A model generated the notes under the pieces. It did not search any database, was not told where the DNA came from, and saw nothing but the letters and a program-made list of their open reading frames with translations. From Bacteroidota bacterium (GTDB taxonomy: Bacteria; Bacteroidota; Ignavibacteria; Ignavibacteriales; Melioribacteraceae): a stretch of 64,000 nt of DNA. Positions 10,047 to 18,017 of the stretch are shown one piece after another; within the stretch, counting starts at the first letter, position 1; each line of letters opens with the position of its first letter. The position numbers and the translations under genes are program-made. The DNA lies in contig JAHJUE010000022.1 in the NCBI GenBank assembly GCA_018829205.1, positions 310,001 to 374,000 of the forward strand. The letters run 5' to 3'.

Positions 10047-10967
10047 TTAAGCTTTGATTATGTTTTTTATTTCATTCAACATTTTTTCAACACATATTTT
10101 GCCTTCATTAATTGCTTCGGCCGCGCGGTAAAATTCTAAAAGTCCAATATGTGATAACTTTGGAGTAAGAATTATATCAGGCGGATTTTCTGAAAGTCTA
10201 TGTCTTGTAATTCTATCCTGAGCGATATTAACAGATCCCGCAATCGCGTCGAACAATCCCGGAGGATTTTCTTCATCTTTTGAATTTTGAAATAATGCGT
10301 CAGTATAATCCTTTACAAAACTTGTGATCTTATTACCGACTCCATTCTTATTATTAGATTTCTTATCGCCGCGTACAAAATGTTTACCTACAATATCGCC
10401 GTTTAAATTTACCGCTATTACTATATCTGCGCCCAATTCTCTGCATAGTGTTACGGGAACAGGATTTACCAGACCTCCGTCGACCAGCCATTTATTATTA
10501 TTTCTAACAGCCGGGAAAAGTCCGGGCAGAGAGATTGCGGCCCAAACAGCGTCAATTACGTTACCTTCAGTAAACCATATTTCATTTCCGGTTTCCAAAT
10601 CAGTGGCTACCGCGCCGTATTTTCTTTTTATATTTTCGATTAATAAATCATCTTCAACAACATTTTGGTTTAAGAAGCTGTGCATTCTTTTAGTATTTAC
10701 GAATCCGTTTAAGGAAGTATTAATTTCAAAAAATTTGGCGGTTTCAATTTTAGTTAAAGAAAGCGACCACTTTTCCAATTTCTGAAGGTTACCTGCCGCA
10801 TAAGATGCGCCAACCAAAGCTCCGATAGACGTGCCGCATACAATATCCGGGATAATCCCGTTTTCATTCAACGCATTAATAATACCGATATGCGAACATC
10901 CGCGCGCTGCTCCGCTTCCAAGAGCTAAACCAATTTTTAATTTTGCTTTATTATTCTTCTTATTCAT
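10047..10967 (-). CDS. Patatin-like phospholipase (RssA type)
   Basis: Serine acyl hydrolase of the patatin family, close in layout to bacterial RssA/NTE-like proteins. It shows the glycine-rich oxyanion loop GSGAARGCSHIG, the GTSIG nucleophile elbow (Ser47 from this start) and the DGG motif near residue 164 that completes the Ser-Asp dyad. No signal peptide is visible, so it probably acts on inner-leaflet or cytosolic lipids. The frame extends three codons further to a TTG at 10976, but that has no ribosome site; the ATG at 10965-10967 is the more likely start. The substrate is unknown. Confidence 0.88.
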   Translation of the reverse strand: MNKKNNKAKLKIGLALGSGAARGCSHIGIINALNENGIIPDIVCGTSIGALVGASYAAGNLQKLEKWSLSLTKIETAKFFEINTSLNGFVNTKRMHSFLNQNVVEDDLLIENIKRKYGAVATDLETGNEIWFTEGNVIDAVWAAISLPGLFPAVRNNNKWLVDGGLVNPVPVTLCRELGADIVIAVNLNGDIVGKHFVRGDKKSNNKNGVGNKITSFVKDYTDALFQNSKDEENPPGLFDAIAGSVNIAQDRITRHRLSENPPDIILTPKLSHIGLLEFYRAAEAINEGKICVEKMLNEIKNIIKA

Positions 10968-11247
10968 CTTATTCAATTCGAAAAATGATTTTTATATATG
11001 ATACTTAAGTGAATTAAAATATTATTATCAGTAAAACATTTTTCTTAATTATAAATTTATTTAATTATTTGCCCTGAATGTAATTTTAACTTGATAATAG
11101 ATTTAACGAAACATATATATTTATAAATACCGATAATTATTTGCGTAAATAGGGATATTATGTTTGCGTCTATTTACTTATATAAATAATGAAATCCGAG
11201 ACAAATCTTTTATTTAACTTTATTAGATCTAGTATTAATAATTATAC
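10968..11247. other. AT-rich intergenic region with a repeated TTTGCGT motif
   Basis: No gene was found in this 280-bp region between two minus-strand genes. It holds two direct copies of TTTGCGT (11140-11146 and 11163-11169) spaced 23 bp start to start, and an inverted pair GTAAATA (11145-11151) / TATTTAC (11171-11177). This could be an operator-like arrangement for the patatin gene, which starts about 170 bp away on the minus strand, but it could be chance in AT-rich DNA. Confidence 0.25.
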
Positions 11248-11622
11248 TTAGCTTAAAACCCAACGAACGGCCGCCTCAAGAGTATAGAACGGATGTGAAT
11301 AATAACCGTTATCTTTTGATTCAACTAATACGGGGATTGCTACATCTTTGGCAGATTGAGTTAGAATGGCAATTTTATGATTCCCGAATATTTCCAAATG
11401 ATCTTTATAGTAGTCTGCAATTTTAATATGATCGCTTAATTTCATGTCAAATGTAGCTTTAGTGTAATCGAGAATAAATCCTTTTTTATTTTTGGGAATT
11501 AGATTGTTTTTAATCGCCTCATCCCATGAAGTATGTATATCCTTAATAGTAATAGCACCATAATAATACTTGTAAAATATTCCGGTTCGTTCATCGTAGA
11601 TATATTTGTATTTTTCTTTCAT
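11248..11622 (-). CDS. SpoIIAA/STAS-like small protein
   Basis: A 124-residue protein whose strand-helix pattern (KYIYDERTGIFYKYYYG.ITIKDI, GFILDYTKA, HKIAILTQ, HPFYTLEAAVRWV) fits the SpoIIAA-like/STAS fold found as many small uncharacterised proteins in Bacteroidota-related bacteria. It has no signal peptide or membrane helix. The anti-sigma-antagonist phosphoserine is not obvious, so a partner-switching role is not shown. It sits between the patatin gene and the sensor-kinase gene on the same strand but is separated from each by more than 120 bp. The family call is by pattern, not by a strong motif. Confidence 0.55.
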   Translation of the reverse strand: MKEKYKYIYDERTGIFYKYYYGAITIKDIHTSWDEAIKNNLIPKNKKGFILDYTKATFDMKLSDHIKIADYYKDHLEIFGNHKIAILTQSAKDVAIPVLVESKDNGYYSHPFYTLEAAVRWVLS

Positions 11623-11747
11623 TCGTTATAAACTTAAGTACTAATTAAAATGGGATGAAAAATATATAACAAAAATAATATTTGCAGTGATATAAAATAT
11701 ATTAACTATTGTAAAGCTGAATAAAAGAATAATAATAAATTCTAAAT

Positions 11748-14072
11748 TTATAAAGGAACTGTAAACTTGAAACAGCTCCCTTTCTTAATTTCCCCTTCAG
11801 CCCAAATTTTGCCGTTTAATTTTTCTACAAATTCTCTGCAAAGGATTAAGCCAAGACCTGTGCCTTTGTTCTTTGAAGTACCAATAGAATTAATATTAAC
11901 ATCAATACGGAATAGTTTTTCAAGATCGGATTTGTTTAGCCCAATACCGGTATCTGAAACTGAGAACTCAATGTTTTTCTCACCCATTAATACTTTAATA
12001 GTTACTCTACCTCCGCTTTCAGTATATTTAACAGCATTGCTGACAAGATTTCTTAAAATTGTCGAAAGCATAAATTTATCTGATTTAATAATCAAATTTT
12101 CAGGCACATCGGCCGATAAATTAATTTGTTTACTTTCAGCAGCCGCAGCAGCTAGGTTGATAGTGTCTTTTACTATTATTCCAATATCGATGCTTTCATT
12201 GTTTACTTGTAGAATACCTGTCTGCGAACGCGCCCAATTAAGAAGGTCTTCTAAAAGATTGTATGAATGATGAGCGGTATCTCCGATCAAAGAAACATAT
12301 TTTAATTTTTCCTCGTTAGGAATTTCTTCAAAATCTTCTATAAGCATTTCACTATAGCCGAGAATTACCGAAAACGGATTTTTTAAATCATGCGCAATAA
12401 TTGAAAAGAATTTATCCTTTGTAGCATTAAGCTCACGCATTTTCTGTTCAGAATCTCTTAATGCCTCTTCAGCTGTTTTACGCGGTGTCACATCAATGCT
12501 GTACTCAATCATCTTCACCACATTTCCTTTTTTATCGAAAATAGGATAGCCTTGAATTTCGAAATATGAATTTTCCCCATTTTCATTTACAAATTTATGT
12601 TCTGCGGTAAAAGGCGATTTTGAAGAAACGACTTTATCGATAAGCCAATTCTTCTCATTTATATCCTTTGAAATTAATTCATGCATATTCAAACTTTTAT
12701 ATTTTCTATTAGATACAAATTCGCCCGAAGCTGCCTTTGTATTAGCAAGTTCAATTGCCATGTTGTCGGTACGAATAACATAAAATGGGTGTGTAAGAGA
12801 ATTTATAACCGTGCGCAGGAATTTCGCTATATGCTTATAATTTCTATAAAGTATATAAATGATAAGTGAAGCAAAAGCAATTATAACTGCAATTGTAAGA
12901 TATAAGTTAATTTCCTTCTGCTGCTCTAGAAGTTTTAACGCTTGAATTTCAATAAGTTTTTCTTTTTTTTCAGTTTCATAAATTGTTTGCACTTCAGTAA
13001 ACTGACGGCTTTTATCTAAACTGAATAATGAATCTTTTAATTCGCTGTACATAATAAAATATTTAAGCGCGTCCCCTTCTTTTCCCAAAGATTGAAATAA
13101 CCTAGAACGCAAAAGATTATTTTCAACAACAAGTAATTTAAATGTACCTTTAACAGCATAAGAAAGAGCTTTGTTAAGATTACCTTCTGCAATATTGTAA
13201 TTTTTATTAACAATATTAATTTCAGCCATTGAATGAAGATTTTCAGCTATGCCTTTTGAATCATTTAAATTTTCGTATATAATGAGTGAAGTACTTAAAT
13301 AATCATAAGCTTTTTCATATTCTTTTTGTTTGAGATACAATCTTCCAAGGTTATACATTACAAACGCTTTCCCGGATTTTAACCCGGAAGACTCCGAAAT
13401 CATCAAAGCTTCATTATAAAGTTCTAATGCTTTAACCGGCTCATTTTTATGTTTGTCGTAAATCAAAGCCAGCCAGCTTAAGCCGCTAATAATTTTTTCA
13501 TTGTGTTTAATTGATTTAGCAATGTCATATGAAGCTGAAAAATTTTCCAGAGCTTTATCATAATTTCCCGTCGAGTAATAAACCTGTCCGATAAGAGAAA
13601 GCATTTCCGAAATTTCATGTCCGTTGCCGAGATTTTGTGAAATATTTATTGCCTTCAAAGAATAATCCAAAGCTTTGTCGAAGGCGGCAAGACTCAAATA
13701 AATTTCCGCAATACTTTTTAGGCAGAATGCCGCTTCAAAATGGGAATTAAGATTTATATAAAAACCGTAAGCGGCTTTGTAATAATCAATAGCATCGGAA
13801 TATTTATAAATAGTTCTGTAAGCATTCGCGGTATTCAAACAGGCAAGAGCTTCGCCTTCTATATAATTTATTTCCTGCGCGGCTTCAATGGCGTACTTGG
13901 AATAAATTAAAGATTTTTCCGTAGAATCTCTTGAAAGCAGGTAGGCGGCATCATTGAGAAAATCAATTCTTTTTTTCCCGTTCACACTATTAATTTCAAT
14001 ATCAAGACTATCAAACTTATCTTGAGCAAACAAACTTAATACTGTGATGAAAAACGCAAATATTATTTTCAT
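11748..14072 (-). CDS. TPR-PAS sensor histidine kinase
   Basis: Membrane sensor kinase of 774 residues. An N-terminal signal sequence is followed by about nine TPR-like repeats (roughly 30-350) predicted outside the cytoplasm, a coiled linker, one membrane helix near 391-413, a PAS domain (about 418-545), then HisKA with phospho-accepting His near 561 in SIIAHDLKNPF, and HATPase with N box RNLVSNAVKYT, G1 DTGIGL and G2 GTGLGL. No receiver domain or response-regulator gene is adjacent, so it is an orphan kinase. Its ATG overlaps the stop of the upstream GH13 gene as ATGA (14069-14072), implying translational coupling and a possible role in sensing sugar or polysaccharide state. Confidence 0.92.
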   Translation of the reverse strand: MKIIFAFFITVLSLFAQDKFDSLDIEINSVNGKKRIDFLNDAAYLLSRDSTEKSLIYSKYAIEAAQEINYIEGEALACLNTANAYRTIYKYSDAIDYYKAAYGFYINLNSHFEAAFCLKSIAEIYLSLAAFDKALDYSLKAINISQNLGNGHEISEMLSLIGQVYYSTGNYDKALENFSASYDIAKSIKHNEKIISGLSWLALIYDKHKNEPVKALELYNEALMISESSGLKSGKAFVMYNLGRLYLKQKEYEKAYDYLSTSLIIYENLNDSKGIAENLHSMAEINIVNKNYNIAEGNLNKALSYAVKGTFKLLVVENNLLRSRLFQSLGKEGDALKYFIMYSELKDSLFSLDKSRQFTEVQTIYETEKKEKLIEIQALKLLEQQKEINLYLTIAVIIAFASLIIYILYRNYKHIAKFLRTVINSLTHPFYVIRTDNMAIELANTKAASGEFVSNRKYKSLNMHELISKDINEKNWLIDKVVSSKSPFTAEHKFVNENGENSYFEIQGYPIFDKKGNVVKMIEYSIDVTPRKTAEEALRDSEQKMRELNATKDKFFSIIAHDLKNPFSVILGYSEMLIEDFEEIPNEEKLKYVSLIGDTAHHSYNLLEDLLNWARSQTGILQVNNESIDIGIIVKDTINLAAAAAESKQINLSADVPENLIIKSDKFMLSTILRNLVSNAVKYTESGGRVTIKVLMGEKNIEFSVSDTGIGLNKSDLEKLFRIDVNINSIGTSKNKGTGLGLILCREFVEKLNGKIWAEGEIKKGSCFKFTVPL

Positions 14073-17000
14073 TCTTTTTCCGGCATACTTCCGTTTGTAA
14101 TACCTTTAACTTCAATTTCGTCGCTAGGCATGGTTATTACTTTATTCACCGATTTTTCCGAATTATCCAGAATATCTTTTAATATTTCCAATTGATATCC
14201 GCTTTTTACAGCTTCATTTTTAATAAAATCAGAATATTCCAACATAGATATTATATTTTCAAAATATGTTTTTTTATCCTCTTCAGAATCAGCCGAAGCT
14301 GAAATATTAACCACAGCAAATGTAAATAACCAGTTTATAAACTCTTCAAAATTCTCTTTACTGAAATAAAGAATATTTTCATAAAGATTTACTCCAATAT
14401 ATGTCTGAACAAAATTATTCTCCAAAAGTTCAACAATTTTATTCTTCGGTTTTACCTCGGGAATATCTGCTAAATCCATTAAGCCATCTTTAACTTTAAT
14501 AAATTTATCAAGAAAAATATTTTCGTGGTTAAGCAAAATATTAAAAAGAGTAAGTTTCCTGAATCTGCTTTCTTCCCCTTTGCCGTGCCGTTTTAGAATT
14601 TTTATTACAGGTATATCGATTAATAATTTTTCAATAAAGCTTTCGCCGTTTATATCGTCTGATTTTTGAAAAATTTTATTAAGGAAAAATATTGTTTCAT
14701 AAATCAAATAGAACGTAAAATTTTCTTTATAATTATTGTCGGTGCCAAGTTTAAACGTTTGTTTTACATGGCTATTTAAAACAGTTTTTAACATTGGATA
14801 ATCGCTAATAAAAAATTTATTAGCTTTAAAAACTTTTAGAATATTATTTTCGAACTGTTCAGCGGAATCTTCAATTTTATATTTAATTTTAAAATGATCC
14901 TTAACTGTTTTTAGGAAATTTTCAAAATTCAGTTTAACATGTTCAGTTTCGGGAAATTTTATTTCCTCTTGCTCGAATAATTTTTCATCAACTATTTTTT
15001 CAAGAACAGCGGCATTAAATATTTCAGTATAAGAATTATGAACAGGTTCCAATTTCATTTCTTTAAGAGTCCGGTTAATTTCATTAACGCCTCTCCCTTT
15101 TAAATATTTCTCAAGATCTGAATAATCTCCTGTCGTATCCATTATCTCTGTGAAATTGAAAAATACTTTGTATTCAAATCCCGACAATTCAATTTCAAAA
15201 CCGTTTTTAAAAAACTCTTTCCCGTTTTTAATGAATTCAAATCCCGACACATGTTCTTTGTAAATGTAGAAATATCTTTTATCGTCTTTAATATTCAATG
15301 CTTGGGCTAATGATTTACTAACAAGTTTTTTTTCTTCTTTTTCTGCTGAAACAAGTTTCGGAGTAGAGTTATAAATTTTGCCTTTAGTGTTCTCGAATTT
15401 ATTATTAAAAAATACTAGCGCCGATTCGCCAAATTGGCTGTTGGTATAAGCATAAACATTCTCATTAATATTTCCCCATTCGCTTATAAAATCGAAAAGC
15501 CAGAAATTGGTAACCTGTGAAAACAAATATCTTTTACGGACGAGAGGAAAAATTTCTTTTTCGTGCCTTTGAACAAGCCATTGCTTCGGTACTTCGTTGT
15601 AATAGGCGCGTTTATATTCCATACCGTATTTTTCCGTATAACCTTCTACCTGGCCGTGACCGAACATCGGAAGTCCCGGTAATGTAACCATTAATGCAGC
15701 GACTCCGAAATATTTATTATCGGTGCCGAATTGATGAATGGCAGTTTCTTCATCGGGGTTGCTCATAAAATTCACATAACGTTTAAGTATTTCAGGCTCA
15801 AATTCAAGTGTGTTTGTAATAAGATCCCGGTACTTTTCATTTTCTTCTTTCATCATCATATGCATAAAAGCGCTGTTGTAAACACGGTGCATTCCTAAAG
15901 TGCGTACAAAATATCCTTCCATAAGCCAGAACGCTTCGGCTAAAAGAAGAGTTTCGGGCAATTCTTTATTCATTCTATCAACTACTTCCCGCCAGAATTC
16001 TTCAGGGAATAAATCATCGAACTGTGCGCGTGTCATCGCATAATCGGTACGTGAAGGAATATCGCCCCCCATTCCGGGCTGAGGATACCATAATCGCGAA
16101 AAATGTTTTTTAGTAAGCGTCATTGCTGCATCGAAACGGATGATTGAAAACTTACGCGCAACGTCAAATATTTTCTGGATAACTGCTTCACGAACTTCTT
16201 TCTTAATAAGATTAAGCTGAGCTGTATCGTTCCAAGGCATATTTGTACCGTCGTTGCCGTGATAAATATAAGTAATTTTACCGGTGCTGTTTTCAATTCT
16301 CTGAAACACAACCGCCGCGTCTTTATGCTGCCAATATCCGTCTTCTATTCTTATCTGCACCTTAGGATTGTCAGAAAGATTTTCCCCGCTGAATCTATAA
16401 TTTGGAAAAGGCGGAAAATCGGATTGGATAAAATACTCTGGATGATTTATTACCCAATCTGAAAATATTCCGGTATGATTAGGAACCATATCACTTGCCA
16501 ATCTTATTCCTCTTGCTTTGGCTCTTGCATTTAAATTTCCGTACGCTTCTTCACCTCCCAGATCTGAAGCGATTTGATAATCGTATAATGAATACGCCGA
16601 AGCGACGGCGTCAATATTCCCCATTATATGTTTAATTTTTTTTGAAGCGCCGCTTCTTTCCCATAATCCTATTAACCAAAGTCCGTTAATATTCCAATTT
16701 GCCAGTTTGTCTAATTCTTCGTCGGGAATCTGGTCAAGTCTGTGAATATGTCTATGATATTTTTTAGAAAGTTGGTCCAGCCATACATAAGCGTTCTTAG
16801 CCAATAAAACAACGCGCGGCATCCAGTCAATATCCGCTGTAAACTGTTCCGGCTCGTCATATTCAAGATGAATATCTTTCCCGTATTTGTACATCGATTT
16901 ACCGATAACGAGCATATCGGCATTATCGACAGATCCTTTATATTTAGGGACGACTGTAGGGGGAGCAGAAAATCCCCCCGCGGTATTTCCGCCTCCGAAG

Positions 17001-17887
17001 CTTTCAAACTTAACATCTTCCGCCATTAAGTCTTTTCCGGTAAGAATTCGGGTAGCAAATTTTTCGGTGATAATTACTTTCCATTTTTCGCGTACAAATT
17101 CAAGCTGGTCGTATAAATTTTCAGGATGATTTATTAATGGCGTCTTTAAAAGTGAAAATACGTCCTGATCATCGGGACCGAATGTTTTTTCATTCTTAAA
17201 AAATTCTTCTAAACTGCTTAATAAGTTAGCGTAGATTCTTTTATGCGCGAAATAATTTTCGTCGAATAGTTCTTTTAACTTAAGCGCCGCTTTGTTAAAG
17301 TTCGCGAAATATAAAAGAATAATTTCTTCCAGTACGATCTCGCGATTTGGTTTATTACCTGTGTAAGAATTCAGGTAATCAAATACGCTTATCTTTCCTT
17401 TATAAACATCGAAAGGAGGAAATATTTCCGCGAATTCAAAAAGTATTTTATTTAACTCATTATCGCCTAAGTTTTTATTTAAATATTCAATAGCACGGAA
17501 AAATACGCCGGGATTTTCGTTTAATTCATATTCTCTTAAAATGAAATGATAAATCTCATCTAAAAGACCAACTGCATTTACTTCTCCGATTCTTACATGA
17601 TCTGATATATCTCTTTTCGAATTTAGATTTTGGACAAAAATTCTAACCGCGTTATTGTTGGTGAAAATTACATTTCCGGTTATATTAAAAAGTTCATCGC
17701 TTACGCCGTATTTTTTCCGGATATCTTTAGCAATATGAAATTCAAATTTTGGCAAATCTACAAATGATTTTTTGACGATTAAGTTATTTCTTGATATTTC
17801 AAAAACCGAATAATCAGTTTCCAGCATTATAAATTCCCCGGGGTTTTGTCTAATATTGTGAAGTATCTTTTGAACTAAAATATACAT
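14069..17887 (-). CDS. Very large GH13 alpha-amylase-family protein
   Basis: The glycoside hydrolase family 13 barrel covers roughly residues 355-800 of 1272. Region I is DMVPNH (near 470), region II RFDAAMTL carries the nucleophile Asp (about 585), region III LLAEAFW the acid/base Glu (about 647), and region IV reads NPDEET near 711, so the third Asp is kept but the usual His before it is Pro. A beta domain follows to about 930. The first 350 and last 340 residues match nothing I recognise. There is no signal peptide, so it is probably cytosolic and acts on alpha-glucans or glycogen-type substrates. A start at M21 (17827) has a GGGGA ribosome site, whereas the outer ATG has none, so residues 1-20 are doubtful. 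Confidence 0.85.
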   Translation of the reverse strand: MYILVQKILHNIRQNPGEFIMLETDYSVFEISRNNLIVKKSFVDLPKFEFHIAKDIRKKYGVSDELFNITGNVIFTNNNAVRIFVQNLNSKRDISDHVRIGEVNAVGLLDEIYHFILREYELNENPGVFFRAIEYLNKNLGDNELNKILFEFAEIFPPFDVYKGKISVFDYLNSYTGNKPNREIVLEEIILLYFANFNKAALKLKELFDENYFAHKRIYANLLSSLEEFFKNEKTFGPDDQDVFSLLKTPLINHPENLYDQLEFVREKWKVIITEKFATRILTGKDLMAEDVKFESFGGGNTAGGFSAPPTVVPKYKGSVDNADMLVIGKSMYKYGKDIHLEYDEPEQFTADIDWMPRVVLLAKNAYVWLDQLSKKYHRHIHRLDQIPDEELDKLANWNINGLWLIGLWERSGASKKIKHIMGNIDAVASAYSLYDYQIASDLGGEEAYGNLNARAKARGIRLASDMVPNHTGIFSDWVINHPEYFIQSDFPPFPNYRFSGENLSDNPKVQIRIEDGYWQHKDAAVVFQRIENSTGKITYIYHGNDGTNMPWNDTAQLNLIKKEVREAVIQKIFDVARKFSIIRFDAAMTLTKKHFSRLWYPQPGMGGDIPSRTDYAMTRAQFDDLFPEEFWREVVDRMNKELPETLLLAEAFWLMEGYFVRTLGMHRVYNSAFMHMMMKEENEKYRDLITNTLEFEPEILKRYVNFMSNPDEETAIHQFGTDNKYFGVAALMVTLPGLPMFGHGQVEGYTEKYGMEYKRAYYNEVPKQWLVQRHEKEIFPLVRKRYLFSQVTNFWLFDFISEWGNINENVYAYTNSQFGESALVFFNNKFENTKGKIYNSTPKLVSAEKEEKKLVSKSLAQALNIKDDKRYFYIYKEHVSGFEFIKNGKEFFKNGFEIELSGFEYKVFFNFTEIMDTTGDYSDLEKYLKGRGVNEINRTLKEMKLEPVHNSYTEIFNAAVLEKIVDEKLFEQEEIKFPETEHVKLNFENFLKTVKDHFKIKYKIEDSAEQFENNILKVFKANKFFISDYPMLKTVLNSHVKQTFKLGTDNNYKENFTFYLIYETIFFLNKIFQKSDDINGESFIEKLLIDIPVIKILKRHGKGEESRFRKLTLFNILLNHENIFLDKFIKVKDGLMDLADIPEVKPKNKIVELLENNFVQTYIGVNLYENILYFSKENFEEFINWLFTFAVVNISASADSEEDKKTYFENIISMLEYSDFIKNEAVKSGYQLEILKDILDNSEKSVNKVITMPSDEIEVKGITNGSMPEKE

Positions 17888-17963
17888 AATTGTAAAGACT
17901 TATGTGATAAAGAATTAAAAATCATAAAAAATATTCTTTTATGCATTCTGTTTGCCTAATAAA

Positions 17964-17992
17964 TTGAATTTATAAGGCTATTAAGGTATATT
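17964..17992 (+). promoter_or_regulatory. Candidate sigma70-type promoter of mutS
   Basis: TTGAAT (17964-17969) and TATATT (17987-17992) are separated by exactly 17 bp and lie 25 bp before the mutS ATG, giving a short leader of about 20 nt. The -10 matches the consensus in five of six positions and the -35 in four. It is predicted by eye only, in AT-rich DNA. Confidence 0.4.
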
Positions 17993-18017
17993 TTGTTTTT
18001 AAAATTTTAGAAGAGTT

